Part shown: positions 43,501-52,925 of the stretch, one piece after another
Layout: the number at the start of each line of letters is the position of its first letter
Numbering within the stretch: position 1 is the first letter of the stretch
Assembly (NCBI RefSeq): GCF_036825875.1
Contig: NZ_DAISXK010000001.1
Span: 150,884 to 214,883, forward strand
Direction: 5' to 3'
Length of the DNA: 64,000 bases
DNA from: Paucihalobacter sp036825875
GTDB lineage: Bacteria > Bacteroidota > Bacteroidia > Flavobacteriales > Flavobacteriaceae
Position numbers and translations under genes: made by a program
Notes under the pieces: generated by a model
Told to the model about the DNA's origin: nothing
The model's input: the letters and a program-made list of their open reading frames with translations, nothing else
Databases searched by the model: none

Positions 43501-44853
43501 ATGTCAGACTTACCAAAAGGAAGTAAAAAATTGTTAAATGCTTGGGCGTTTTACGATTGGGCCAATTCTGTTTATCCATTAGTCATTTCTTCAGCGGTGT
43601 TTCCAATTTTTTATGGAGCGCTTACCATCATTAAGGACGAAGATACTGGCGCTGTAATAAGTGATACAGTGTCTTTTTTAGGCTATAATTTTAACAATGA
43701 TTCCCTTATTAGTTATGTAACGGCAGTTAGTTTTTTGGTTATTTCTGTGATGTCTCCTGTGTTATCGGGAATATCCGACTATATCGGTAACAAGGAATCG
43801 TTTATGAAATTTTTCTGTTACCTAGGAGCAATTTCTTGTATTGGACTGTACTGGTTTTCTTTAGATAATCTATGGTTTGGTTTATTGTGCTATTTCTTTG
43901 GATTGATTGGTTTTTGGGGAAGTTTGGTATTCTATAATTCATATTTACCTGATATTGCTTACCCCGAACAACAAGACCGAATTAGTGCTAAAGGATTTTC
44001 ATTGGGTTACATTGGTAGCGTTATTCTTTTAGTTGCTAATCTGATTATGATTTTGAAATTTGAATGGTTTGGCTTTGAAAATGCTGGTCAACCTACTAGA
44101 CTGGCTTTTATTCTAGTCGGTGTGTGGTGGATTTTATTTGCCCAATACACTTTTAAGCATCTGCCTACTGGAACCCATGAAGGACAGAAAGTGACAAAAA
44201 CTGTTTTGTTTTCAGGTTTGAAGGAGCTTAAAAAAATATGGTTGGCTATTCAAGAGAACAAAATATTAAAAAAATACATTTCAGCCTTTTTTGTATATAG
44301 CATGGCGGTTCAAACAATAATGATTGCGGCCACCTATTTTGCTATTGAAGAATTAGATTGGGGATCACAAGATTCAACATTTGGGTTAATTGTGAGCATT
44401 TTACTAATTCAACTGATTGCCATTGTTGGTGCCAATGCAACTGCTAAGCTATCTGAGAAAATTGGGAATATAAAAACCTTGATCATTATCATTAGTATGT
44501 GGATTGTGATTTGTGGTTTTGCATATTTTGTAGTCACACCAACGCAATTTTATGTGGTTGCTGCTTGCGTTGGTGTGGTTATGGGTGGTATTCAGGCGTT
44601 GTCTAGATCTACTTATTCTAAACTGATTCCTGACGACACTTTAGATACTGCCTCCTATTTTAGCTTTTACGATGTGGCTGAGAAAATCGGTATCGTAATT
44701 GGTATGTTTATGTATGGATTTGTTGCTGAGTTAACAGGAAGCATGCGCTATTCCATATTGTTTTTAATAACCTTCTTTATAATCGGTTTAATAATACTAA
44801 CTACCTTACCAAAAAATACACTCGTACCAGAAGCTAAAATAGAAGAAGTTTAA
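43501..44853 (+). CDS. MFS transporter, Atg22/UMF1-like
   Basis: A 450-residue membrane protein with about 12 helices. The start KKLLNAWAFYDWANSVYPLVISSAVFP and the later SRSTYSKLIPDDTLDTASYFSFYDV are conserved in the UMF1/Atg22-like MFS family, which in yeast exports vacuolar amino acids. The bacterial substrate is unknown. Its start codon lies directly behind the terminator hairpin of the M48 gene, so the mRNA either reads through or carries the hairpin at its 5' end. Confidence 0.9.
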   Translation: MSDLPKGSKKLLNAWAFYDWANSVYPLVISSAVFPIFYGALTIIKDEDTGAVISDTVSFLGYNFNNDSLISYVTAVSFLVISVMSPVLSGISDYIGNKESFMKFFCYLGAISCIGLYWFSLDNLWFGLLCYFFGLIGFWGSLVFYNSYLPDIAYPEQQDRISAKGFSLGYIGSVILLVANLIMILKFEWFGFENAGQPTRLAFILVGVWWILFAQYTFKHLPTGTHEGQKVTKTVLFSGLKELKKIWLAIQENKILKKYISAFFVYSMAVQTIMIAATYFAIEELDWGSQDSTFGLIVSILLIQLIAIVGANATAKLSEKIGNIKTLIIIISMWIVICGFAYFVVTPTQFYVVAACVGVVMGGIQALSRSTYSKLIPDDTLDTASYFSFYDVAEKIGIVIGMFMYGFVAELTGSMRYSILFLITFFIIGLIILTTLPKNTLVPEAKIEEV

Positions 44854-44870
44854 AGTGATTAATTTTTTGG

Positions 44871-45596
44871 TTAATTACTTATTGAACCTGAACCTGCAAC
44901 TTTTGTATCTTCTTTTGTAGGGTTACCTTTATACTTGATATCACCTGAACCTGCAACTCTAGCCAAAAGACTTTCGTTGCTAACAACTTTGGCATCGCCT
45001 GAACCTGCCACGGAAACGTCGGTGTGTCTGGCGTTTAGATTAAATCCGTGAAAATCTCCTGAGCCAGCCACTCTCACTTCCAAATTTTCAGTATTTCCAG
45101 TTAAAGTTAAATCACCCGAACCAGCAACCTTTGCAATAGTATTTTGAGCATCAATAGTTAATTTCACATCTCCAGAACCCGCTAAAGAAACTTTTAAATC
45201 ATCACTGTTAATATCACTTTTACTCCATAAATCTCCAGAGCCAGCTAGTGAAATTTCAGAAATATCTTTAAAAGGAATTGTTATGGTGATGGTTTTATTC
45301 CGGCTTGATTGTAAGGAAACATTGTTATCAACTTTAACAATGAGATTGTTGTTTTTTACTTCTGTAATTATGTATTCCAGCAAATTCAATTCGCCTTCAA
45401 TTTTAATATTTCCTTCTGTGCCAGAAACTAAAATAAAATTAAAAGACCCTGCGCATTTTATGCCATCATAATCTGATGTTGTTCTTGTAATGCTCGTCAT
45501 CTCGCCATTACCCTTAATTTTTTTATTACCCCAAAACTGTGCTTGAACGTTTATTGCTAACATTAAAGCAAAACTTACTAATACTAATTTTTTCAT
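44871..45596 (-). CDS. Head GIN domain (DUF2807) exported repeat protein
   Basis: A 241-residue exported protein. A signal peptide ends near NVQAQF, then FxGIKCAGSFNF-like DGIKCAGSFNFILV and seven copies of AGSGD or AGSGS spaced about 18-20 residues apart, the sign of a right-handed beta helix, ending in KVAGSGSISN. This is the head GIN / DUF2807 domain of unknown function. It is the last gene of the sigma/anti-sigma operon and is probably a periplasmic or cell-surface product controlled by it. Confidence 0.85.
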   Translation of the reverse strand: MKKLVLVSFALMLAINVQAQFWGNKKIKGNGEMTSITRTTSDYDGIKCAGSFNFILVSGTEGNIKIEGELNLLEYIITEVKNNNLIVKVDNNVSLQSSRNKTITITIPFKDISEISLAGSGDLWSKSDINSDDLKVSLAGSGDVKLTIDAQNTIAKVAGSGDLTLTGNTENLEVRVAGSGDFHGFNLNARHTDVSVAGSGDAKVVSNESLLARVAGSGDIKYKGNPTKEDTKVAGSGSISN

Positions 45597-45659
45597 TTTT
45601 TCTAAATTTAAGTGTTTGATTTATTTTTGGTTCTCTAAAGCTTTTATGGTCTTAGTGAA

Positions 45660-46745
45660 TTAATTTTCTTTAAAAGTGATGCTGCCATAATCTGAATTGA
45701 TGACAACATGGTTGCGCGTATTGTTGTTTTTTACAGATCCTTCGTAATATTTACTAAAAGATTCTACACGCTTCTTTTCAAAATTAAAAGTATCGGGATG
45801 CTTCAACGAAGCGTATTCCAAATCTATTTTAAACCTAAATTCATAATCTTGATGATAACCGATGGTGATACCAACAAAATTGGAATTAATTTTAACCAAT
45901 TCAACATTAGTTCCCAATTTATCAACTTTTAAAGATCCGTAATCGGCTTCTATTTCTAAGCTTTTGTAAACGTTACCAAGTCTTAAGGTTAAATAATCGC
46001 CATTGCCTTTAACATGGTTAACATCGTTAGCGGTAAATGAGCCATAATCGCAATTATAATTTAGTTTTTCGGCAATTTCAATTACCGATTTGGTATAATC
46101 GGCAACCACCTCGAGCGATTTGGTTTTTCCAACGATAAAACTGCTGTAATCGGCATCTATTTTTCCTGTATTTATATATTCGAAATACGAATTATTGGTA
46201 TAGTCAAAAGTTAGTAAATTGTTTTCAGCCAAAAGTTCTTTGGTAGTAATTTTGCCATAATCACAGTTAATGGTTGCCTTTCCTTCAAGAGTATCTAAGT
46301 AAATGCTACCATAACTATTGTCAAGATTTACGCTGTTTGTGATTGGTAATTTAATGGTGTAGTTGATTTCGAGATTTACATTATTGTTGTTTCCCCAATT
46401 CCACCAACTGCTTAAACTTCTTTTCTTAATATTTGTTTTGGCCGTTACTAAGCTTGAAGTATTGCTAAAATCGATGTTTATATCGTCTAATCTTTCTTTT
46501 ACTTTATCAGGACTATTCCCATTGGTTTTTATATGAACCTCAATTAAAACTTTATTACCTGTATAGGTGGCAATATTAATACTTCCATAACTGTTGTTAA
46601 CCTTTAAAAGTGCATCGCTACTAACGGTAAACTCCTTATTAATTGTTTTTTCTTCGGTGTGTTTGCCTTTCCAATTCTCATGAGCATTGATAGTACCTAT
46701 ACTCATAAAAACTGCCAAACAAATTTTATATAATTGTGCTTTCAT
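45660..46745 (-). CDS. Exported DUF4097-like repeat protein
   Basis: A 361-residue exported protein with a signal peptide ending at GTINAHE. The body repeats turns of the form (N/C/A)DYGSxxx or NSYGSIxI at least seven times, spaced roughly 20-60 residues apart, consistent with a beta-helical adhesin-like fold similar to DUF4097. The ATG at 46745 was chosen over a longer frame to 46778; it overlaps the anti-sigma gene by 20 bases. No enzymatic motif is visible. It sits between the anti-sigma gene and the GIN-domain gene. Confidence 0.8.
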   Translation of the reverse strand: MKAQLYKICLAVFMSIGTINAHENWKGKHTEEKTINKEFTVSSDALLKVNNSYGSINIATYTGNKVLIEVHIKTNGNSPDKVKERLDDINIDFSNTSSLVTAKTNIKKRSLSSWWNWGNNNNVNLEINYTIKLPITNSVNLDNSYGSIYLDTLEGKATINCDYGKITTKELLAENNLLTFDYTNNSYFEYINTGKIDADYSSFIVGKTKSLEVVADYTKSVIEIAEKLNYNCDYGSFTANDVNHVKGNGDYLTLRLGNVYKSLEIEADYGSLKVDKLGTNVELVKINSNFVGITIGYHQDYEFRFKIDLEYASLKHPDTFNFEKKRVESFSKYYEGSVKNNNTRNHVVINSDYGSITFKEN

Positions 46746-47280
46746 TGGATTGATTTTTAAAGTTGTTAATGTTTTCAATTTGTTCTAATACGTTTTGTAA
46801 AATTTCTATTCTACTTTGAAAATTGCTGATCATAGCATAAATAACACGCTTGTCTTGACCACTATTTTTTAAATCTGTTTTAAGCGTTACGTATTCTTTC
46901 TCAAGAGACGCTAGTTGTTTTAATGCGTCATTAATTAAAATTTCAGTTTCAGGCGTGCGCTGCTCATTAATTTTATTTAATTCGGAAGCGATTGTTTGTG
47001 TGAAAAAATCTTGGGTGTTTGACATTTCTTCCGAAACACTTGCCAAATCAGATTCTGATGAACCTTGATTAAACACAACAAAAAGCCCTAAACAGATTAT
47101 TATACTTGCAGCGACTGCGATTATTGGTTGTAAATAACTAATTCTGGATGTTGACTTTTTTGAAACGGACGCTATGTTCAGTTTTTCTAAGAATCGCATT
47201 TCGTGATCATCCATCAATTGCTCAGTATCGAACTCAGCCGAATGATTATCGAAAATATTTTTAAGTGGATCTGGATTCAT
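46726..47280 (-). CDS. Anti-sigma-factor-like single-span membrane protein
   Basis: A 184-residue protein: a cytoplasmic N-terminal part of about 45 residues, one transmembrane helix (PIIAVAASIIICLGLFVVF), and a periplasmic helical part rich in Lys, Glu and Asn. Topology and position 12 bases after an ECF sigma gene indicate an anti-sigma factor, although a zinc-binding HxxxCxxC motif is not present and the family is not named. Its periplasmic coiled-coil-like domain is the likely sensor. Confidence 0.75.
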   Translation of the reverse strand: MNPDPLKNIFDNHSAEFDTEQLMDDHEMRFLEKLNIASVSKKSTSRISYLQPIIAVAASIIICLGLFVVFNQGSSESDLASVSEEMSNTQDFFTQTIASELNKINEQRTPETEILINDALKQLASLEKEYVTLKTDLKNSGQDKRVIYAMISNFQSRIEILQNVLEQIENINNFKNQSNESTII

Positions 47281-47292
47281 AATTTATAATTT

Positions 47293-47865
47293 TTAACTCG
47301 CATGTTGCAATTTTTTTTTCAAACTAGCCTTGGCTCTCGATAGTAAAGTGCGACAATTGGCATAACTAATATTTAAAATTTCGCACATCTCATCGTAATC
47401 ATAACCTTCAATATAGTGCAGTGTTAAAGCCATCTCATAACTTTCTTTAATGGTGGATAAACTATTCTTTAAAGTACTAGCGTTAATATTTTTGTAAGAG
47501 CTAGTGTGTTGTTCCTCCATCGCTTCTTCAAAATCGCTGTCATCTTCAATTTTATATAATACTTGATCAATACCAACTTCTATATGGTTTTGTTCACGCT
47601 TGTAATAGGATATACTGTTGTTCACAACGATACGCTTTAGCCAGGCACCAAATGTTTCTTCATTTTTAAGATCGTTTAACTTTGAAAAAGCCGTTAAAAA
47701 CGATTCTTGCATGATATCTTCAGCAATAAATCTGTCCTTTACAATTCTAAATGATACATTATACATAGCTTTGCAATAATTGTTGTATAACATCATTTGC
47801 GACTTGCGGTCACCATTTTTACAGCGTTTGATGAGTTCCTTTATATTTTTGTTGGTTGTTGACAA
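47293..47865 (-). CDS. ECF-type RNA polymerase sigma-70 factor
   Basis: A 190-residue sigma factor with region 2 (MLYNNYCKAMYNVSFRIVKDRFIAEDIMQESF) and region 4 (LHYIEGYDYDEMCEILNISYANCRTLLSRAK) joined by an acidic linker. The frame allows only a TTG start at 47865 within a sensible distance; no ATG lies between it and the upstream stop. It heads an operon with a membrane anti-sigma-like gene, a DUF4097-like gene and a GIN-domain gene, so these exported repeat proteins are likely its targets or partners. Confidence 0.88.
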   Translation of the reverse strand: MSTTNKNIKELIKRCKNGDRKSQMMLYNNYCKAMYNVSFRIVKDRFIAEDIMQESFLTAFSKLNDLKNEETFGAWLKRIVVNNSISYYKREQNHIEVGIDQVLYKIEDDSDFEEAMEEQHTSSYKNINASTLKNSLSTIKESYEMALTLHYIEGYDYDEMCEILNISYANCRTLLSRAKASLKKKLQHAS

Positions 47866-48053
47866 AAAAACAATTGTTTGGTATAAAGATGAAGTTATAC
47901 AATCTTTGTTACACTTTTAAATATTTTTTTTTCGTTTCATGAGTTGTAGTGGCATAACTATTGAACTTAAGATTCAGTATTCAAGACAAAAAATAAACGT
48001 AAAAAACTGATATTATGAAAATTGAATATATTTATAAACTTTTATAAAAATTG

Positions 48054-48081
48054 CATTCTGTTTTGTTTAAATGACAGAATG
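48054..48081. promoter_or_regulatory. Inverted repeat upstream of lon, candidate operator
   Basis: CATTCTGT (48054-48061) and ACAGAATG (48074-48081), an 8-base perfect inverted repeat with a 12-base centre, 15 bases before the lon ATG. No TAnnTTTG box is present nearby. Confidence 0.45.
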
Positions 48082-48095
48082 ACCTTAAATATACT

Positions 48096-50546
48096 ATGGC
48101 TAAATCTAATTTTATAAGTCTTGACAGTTTGTCATTTCAGGATTTTGATGAGAATTCAGAGTTAATTCCGTTAATGACTCCCGAAGACGAAGCAGAAATA
48201 AACAACGAAATATTACCAAACGCACTACCAATTCTGCCATTGCGAAACACAGTTTTGTTCCCTGGCGTGGTTATTCCTATAACTGCCGGAAGAGATAAAT
48301 CTATCAAACTGATAAACGACGCCAACAAAGGCGGAAAAGTTATTGGCGTGGTGTCACAAAAAGATGTCGATGTTGAAGATCCTGGAATTAATGACATTTA
48401 TAGAACTGGTACAGTAGCGCGTATTTTGAAAGTGTTAAAAATGCCCGATGGCAACACAACGATTATTATTCAAGGTAAAAAGCGCTTTGAGGTTAACGAG
48501 ATTACTTCAGAAAAACCATATATCACAGCAACCATAAAAGAAGTTCCCGAGGCGAAACCAGCGATCGATAACAAAGAGTTTTCAGCAATTATCGAATCAA
48601 TAAAAGATTTGGCACTTCAAATTATTAAGGAAAGTCCGAACATTCCAACCGAGGCTACCTTCGCTATTAAAAACATTGAAAGCAACTCGTTTTTGGTGAA
48701 CTTCGTGTCTTCTAATATGAATCTCTTGGTGAAAGAAAAGCAAGAGTTATTAGAGATTAACGACCTGCAAGCACGCGCTATGGCGACGCTCAAATACATG
48801 ACTATAGAGTTTCAAAAATTAGAATTGAAAAACGATATACAGTCTAAGGTTCAAAGTGATATCAACCAGCAGCAACGCGAGTATTTTCTGCATCAACAAA
48901 TGAAAACCATTCAAGAAGAATTGGGTGGCGTTTCTTACGATGAAGAAATTGAAGAAATGCAAGAACGCGCCAATAAAAAACGTTGGACTTCGGAGGTTGA
49001 ATTGCATTTTAATAAAGAATTAGCCAAGCTGCAGCGTATGAATCCACAGGTCGCTGAGTATTCTATTCAACGAAATTATTTGGATTTGTATCTGGATTTA
49101 CCATGGAATGAATACAGCAAGGATAAATTCGATTTAAAACGCGCCATGCGTATACTAGATCGCGATCATTACGGATTAGAAGACGTTAAAAAACGTATTA
49201 TCGAATACTTGGCCGTCTTAAAACTCCGTAATGATATGAAGTCACCGATTTTGTGTTTTTATGGTCCACCAGGCGTTGGTAAAACATCGTTGGGTAAATC
49301 CATTGCAGAAGCTTTGGGCAGAGAATATGTGCGTATGTCCTTGGGTGGTTTACGAGATGAAGCCGAAATTAGAGGTCACCGAAAAACCTATATAGGAGCC
49401 ATGCCCGGGAGAATATTACAGAATCTAAAAAAGGCGCAAACATCCAATCCTGTGTTTGTTTTAGATGAAATTGATAAGCTTTCAAATTCGCATCAAGGCG
49501 ATCCGTCGTCTGCCATGCTTGAAGTTTTAGATCCAGAGCAAAACAACGATTTTTACGATAATTTTTTAGAAGTTGGATTTGATTTGTCTAAGGTGATGTT
49601 TATTGCGACTTCAAACAGTTTAAATACCATTCAGCCTGCTCTACGAGACAGAATGGAAATTATAAATGTTACAGGTTACACCATCGAAGAAAAGGTAGAA
49701 ATAGCCAAACGTCACCTGCTTCCAAAGCAGTTAAAGGAGCACGGACTTAAATCAAGTCATTTAAAAATAGCCAAACCACAATTGGAAAAGATTGTCGAAG
49801 GTTATACCCGTGAATCTGGTGTGAGAGGTTTGGAAAAACAAATTGCTAAAATGGTAAGGCACGCAGCCAAAAACATTGCAATGGAAGAAACCTACAACAT
49901 TAAGGTGACGAACGAAGATATTGTAACTGTTTTAGGCACTCCAAAGTTAGAACGTGATAAATACGAAAATAACAATATTGCTGGGGTCGTTACAGGATTA
50001 GCATGGACCAGTGTTGGCGGTGATATTTTGTTTATTGAATCAATACTGTCAAAAGGAAAAGGAACGCTAAACATTACTGGTAATCTTGGTAAAGTGATGA
50101 AAGAGTCGGCCACCATAGCAATGGAATATATTAAGTCCAACGCAGACGATTTTGGTATTGATCCAGAGGTATTCGAGAAATATAACGTCCATATTCATGT
50201 GCCAGAAGGTGCAACGCCAAAAGATGGTCCAAGTGCTGGAGTTACAATGCTAACCTCCTTGGTATCCTTGTTTACACAGCGCAAAGTTAAAAGTAGTTTA
50301 GCCATGACAGGTGAAATAACCTTAAGAGGAAAAGTATTACCGGTTGGTGGAATAAAGGAAAAAATTCTAGCTGCAAAACGCGCACGCATCAAAGAGATTT
50401 TATTGTGTGAAGAAAACCGAAGCGATATAGCTGAAATTAAGGCCGATTACTTAAAGGGACTTACATTTCATTATGTGAGTGATATGAGTGAAGTATTAAA
50501 ATTAGCACTGACAGATCAAAAGGTAAAAAATGCTAAAATTTTGTAA
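48096..50546 (+). CDS. lon: ATP-dependent protease Lon
   Basis: An 816-residue AAA+ serine protease that degrades misfolded and regulatory proteins. N-terminal substrate domain (LPILPLRNTVLFPG), coiled-coil, Walker A GPPGVGKT at residues 390-397, Walker B FVLDEIDK, and the protease domain with the Ser/Lys dyad S713 (DGPSAG) and K754 (GGIKEK). Full length. It is followed by porQ and cmk in the same orientation. An inverted repeat 15 bases upstream may be its regulator site. Confidence 0.97.
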   Translation: MAKSNFISLDSLSFQDFDENSELIPLMTPEDEAEINNEILPNALPILPLRNTVLFPGVVIPITAGRDKSIKLINDANKGGKVIGVVSQKDVDVEDPGINDIYRTGTVARILKVLKMPDGNTTIIIQGKKRFEVNEITSEKPYITATIKEVPEAKPAIDNKEFSAIIESIKDLALQIIKESPNIPTEATFAIKNIESNSFLVNFVSSNMNLLVKEKQELLEINDLQARAMATLKYMTIEFQKLELKNDIQSKVQSDINQQQREYFLHQQMKTIQEELGGVSYDEEIEEMQERANKKRWTSEVELHFNKELAKLQRMNPQVAEYSIQRNYLDLYLDLPWNEYSKDKFDLKRAMRILDRDHYGLEDVKKRIIEYLAVLKLRNDMKSPILCFYGPPGVGKTSLGKSIAEALGREYVRMSLGGLRDEAEIRGHRKTYIGAMPGRILQNLKKAQTSNPVFVLDEIDKLSNSHQGDPSSAMLEVLDPEQNNDFYDNFLEVGFDLSKVMFIATSNSLNTIQPALRDRMEIINVTGYTIEEKVEIAKRHLLPKQLKEHGLKSSHLKIAKPQLEKIVEGYTRESGVRGLEKQIAKMVRHAAKNIAMEETYNIKVTNEDIVTVLGTPKLERDKYENNNIAGVVTGLAWTSVGGDILFIESILSKGKGTLNITGNLGKVMKESATIAMEYIKSNADDFGIDPEVFEKYNVHIHVPEGATPKDGPSAGVTMLTSLVSLFTQRKVKSSLAMTGEITLRGKVLPVGGIKEKILAAKRARIKEILLCEENRSDIAEIKADYLKGLTFHYVSDMSEVLKLALTDQKVKNAKIL

Positions 50547-50636
50547 TTCTTCGGAGCATTTCGTAGATAAATTACAGGCTAAAAAATAAAATATTCTTGC
50601 AAACGTTTTAAATAAGATTTAGTTATTTTGCAGCCT

Positions 50637-51656
50637 ATGATAAAGCCGATTGCCGCTATTGCTTTTTTGTGCTCTTTTGGTTCAATTTTTGGGCAAATTG
50701 GAGGCGAATCGACTTATCAATTCCTCAATTTAATTTCTTCACCTAGGCAAGCGGCATTAGGTGGTAAAACCATTACAAACTACGATTACGACGTTACTGA
50801 TGGGATTTATAATCCAGCCTCTATTAACGAAGACATGGATAATCAGTTGGCGCTTAATTATTCAAGCTATTTAGGTGGTATAAGTTATGGCACAGCGGCT
50901 TATGCCTACACTTGGGATAGGCATGTGCAAACTTTCCACATTGGTGTTAATTATATAAACTATGGCAGTTTTGATGGCTATGATTTAAACGGTGTTTCTA
51001 CCGGGTCGTTTTCTGGTAGTGAAGTTGCACTTTCCTTGGGTTATGCCTACAATATTCCTTTTTCAGATTTTTATATAGGAGCCAATTTAAAGTTGATAAC
51101 CTCGCAGTTAGAAATTTATAACTCTGTTGGTGGTGCTGTCGATTTTGGTGCCATGTATATAAATGAGAAACTAGATTTTAGAGCGGCACTTTCAGTTCGA
51201 AATTTAGGATCGCAGTTTAAAACTTACGCAGGGTTAAACGAGCCATTGCCGTTTGAAGTAATTTTAGGATTGTCACAATCTTTGGAAAATGTGCCGATTA
51301 GATGGCATTTAACTTTTGAAAACTTGCAAAGATGGCCATTGGCAAGCTCTAATCCAGCGCGAACAGAGACTGATTTAGACGGCAATCAAACACCGGAAAA
51401 AGTTGGTTTTATAAATGAATTGATGCGTCACACCATAATTGGAGCCGAATTATTTCCCGAACGTGGTTTCAATATAAGATTAGGTTACAGTTTTAGACGC
51501 GCAGACGAACTGCGTATTGAAGACCAACGGAATTTTTCGGGTTTGTCCTTTGGTGTTGGTATTAAAATGAATAAATTACGTTTTAGTTACACTCATGCAC
51601 GATATACCAGTGCTGCCAATAGCAGTTTTTTTGGTTTGCAAATAGACTTGAGATAA
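50637..51656 (+). CDS. porQ: Type IX secretion system protein PorQ
   Basis: A 339-residue outer-membrane protein of the PorV/PorQ family. The signal peptide ends near GSIFGQ; then QFLNLISSPRQAALGGKTIT and GIYNPASINEDMDNQ, ending LRFSYTHARYTSAANSSFFG. PorQ belongs to the attachment complex that modifies T9SS cargo at the cell surface. The ATG at 50637 was chosen over an upstream in-frame TTG. Its stop shares one base with the cmk ATG, a pairing conserved in Bacteroidota as I recall. Confidence 0.9.
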   Translation: MIKPIAAIAFLCSFGSIFGQIGGESTYQFLNLISSPRQAALGGKTITNYDYDVTDGIYNPASINEDMDNQLALNYSSYLGGISYGTAAYAYTWDRHVQTFHIGVNYINYGSFDGYDLNGVSTGSFSGSEVALSLGYAYNIPFSDFYIGANLKLITSQLEIYNSVGGAVDFGAMYINEKLDFRAALSVRNLGSQFKTYAGLNEPLPFEVILGLSQSLENVPIRWHLTFENLQRWPLASSNPARTETDLDGNQTPEKVGFINELMRHTIIGAELFPERGFNIRLGYSFRRADELRIEDQRNFSGLSFGVGIKMNKLRFSYTHARYTSAANSSFFGLQIDLR

Positions 51657-52354
51657 TGTCAAAAAAAATCACCATAGCGATAGACGGATTTTCCTCAACG
51701 GGAAAAAGCACTGTTGCCAAACAATTAGCAAAGGCATTGGAATACATTTATGTAGATAGCGGTGCGATGTATAGAGCAGTTACTTTATTTGCCATGCAAA
51801 ATGGCCTGATTTCAAATGATAGTTTTGACAAAGCAAACCTAGTAAAACAATTAAAGGATATTACTATTTCGTTTGAATATAATCCCGTTAAAGGTGTTGC
51901 TGAAGTTTATCTTAACGGAATAAATGTGGAATCAGATATCCGAACTTTGGAAGTGTCTAATTTTGTAAGCCATATTGCCGAAATATCTGAGGTACGTAAA
52001 AAACTAGTAGAACAGCAGCAGCAATTTGGCAAAAATAAAGGCGTTGTTATGGATGGTCGTGATATTGGAACTGTTGTGTTTCCAGATGCCGAGCTTAAAA
52101 TTTTCATGACCGCTTCTGCAGAAACTAGAGCACAACGTCGTTTTGAAGAACTAAAAACAAAAGGCGATAGTGCCAACTTTAGCTCGGTTTTAAAGAATAT
52201 ACAAAAAAGAGATTCTATTGATACCAATAGAGATGATTCGCCATTAGCTCAAGCAGAAGATGCGATTCTATTCGACAATTCCAACTTAAGTGTTGAGCAA
52301 CAATTTGAAGCTCTATTGCAGCTTGCCAAGGAAGCTATTTTAAAAATTTCATAA
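51656..52354 (+). CDS. cmk: (d)CMP kinase
   Basis: A 232-residue nucleoside monophosphate kinase that phosphorylates CMP and dCMP. The P-loop is DGFSSTGKST, followed by YVDSGAMYRAVTLFA, VVMDGRDIGTVVFPDAELK and a lid with RRFEEL. Cytoplasmic and full length. It overlaps the porQ stop by one base. A hairpin lies just downstream. Confidence 0.95.
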   Translation: MSKKITIAIDGFSSTGKSTVAKQLAKALEYIYVDSGAMYRAVTLFAMQNGLISNDSFDKANLVKQLKDITISFEYNPVKGVAEVYLNGINVESDIRTLEVSNFVSHIAEISEVRKKLVEQQQQFGKNKGVVMDGRDIGTVVFPDAELKIFMTASAETRAQRRFEELKTKGDSANFSSVLKNIQKRDSIDTNRDDSPLAQAEDAILFDNSNLSVEQQFEALLQLAKEAILKIS

Positions 52355-52380
52355 AAAAAGCGACCGTCTGGCCGCTTAAA
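52354..52380. terminator. Hairpin between cmk and the LysM gene
   Basis: AAGCGACC/GGCCGCTT stem (one mismatch) with a 4-base loop. The T-run on the plus side is short and the A-run lies on the minus-strand side, so it suits the minus-strand gene better. Confidence 0.5.
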
Positions 52381-52398
52381 TCAATTTATTTAGTAATT

Positions 52399-52776
52399 CT
52401 ATACATTTGGTATGACCAATTCCTGATTTGGGTGAATCATATCAGGGTTTTTTAGTTTATCAGTATTGGCTTCAAATATTTTCGTGTATAAACTCGCTTT
52501 TCCGTAATATTTCTGAGCAATTTTACCCAAAGTTTCTCCTTGCTTAACGGTGTGTCTGTGAAAAACCGAGGTATCTTCAACTTTAATATCAGCCATGATA
52601 TCCGATGGATTATCACCACCTATTTCCTTTATTTTATCCCATATTAGGTTTTTTTCGTATTGGGTTTTGGCAGTTCCTGTAACATGTAATTTACCGTTTG
52701 CTTCCTTTACGTCACCGTTTTTGATATTTAAACTATGTCCTAAGTCTAAAACCTTTTGGTATTTTGCTTTATTCAT
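52399..52776 (-). CDS. LysM domain protein (YgaU/Kbp-like)
   Basis: A 125-residue cytoplasmic-type protein: a BON-like alpha/beta segment (residues 10-65, GDVKEANGKLHVTGTAKTQ) and a C-terminal LysM domain (HRHTVKQGETLGKIAQKYYG). No signal peptide. It matches the E. coli potassium-binding protein Kbp/YgaU in layout. It may bind peptidoglycan fragments or potassium; the name is by architecture. It is convergent with cmk. Confidence 0.85.
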   Translation of the reverse strand: MNKAKYQKVLDLGHSLNIKNGDVKEANGKLHVTGTAKTQYEKNLIWDKIKEIGGDNPSDIMADIKVEDTSVFHRHTVKQGETLGKIAQKYYGKASLYTKIFEANTDKLKNPDMIHPNQELVIPNV

Positions 52777-52891
52777 AATATCGTCTTTTTAATTATTGTA
52801 GCTTAAAGATACTAATAAATGTCAAAATTTCAATAAGTTATGTATTATTATTTTCTTAAGCTTTTATCATATTTTATCGGTTCAATTTTAT

Positions 52892-52922
52892 TTGTATTTC
52901 AGACAATTATATTGTATTTTTG
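52892..52922 (+). promoter_or_regulatory. rpsA: Promoter of rpsA
   Basis: TTG (52892-52894), 20-base spacer and TATTTTTG (52915-52922). The leader to the ATG at 53044 is about 115 bases, long for this organism. Confidence 0.65.
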
Positions 52923-52925
52923 CGC

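Noticed and set aside
44871..45596. AGSGD repeats as an assembly or sequencing artefact
   Set aside because: The repeats are separated by unrelated residues and their codons differ, so they are true protein repeats.
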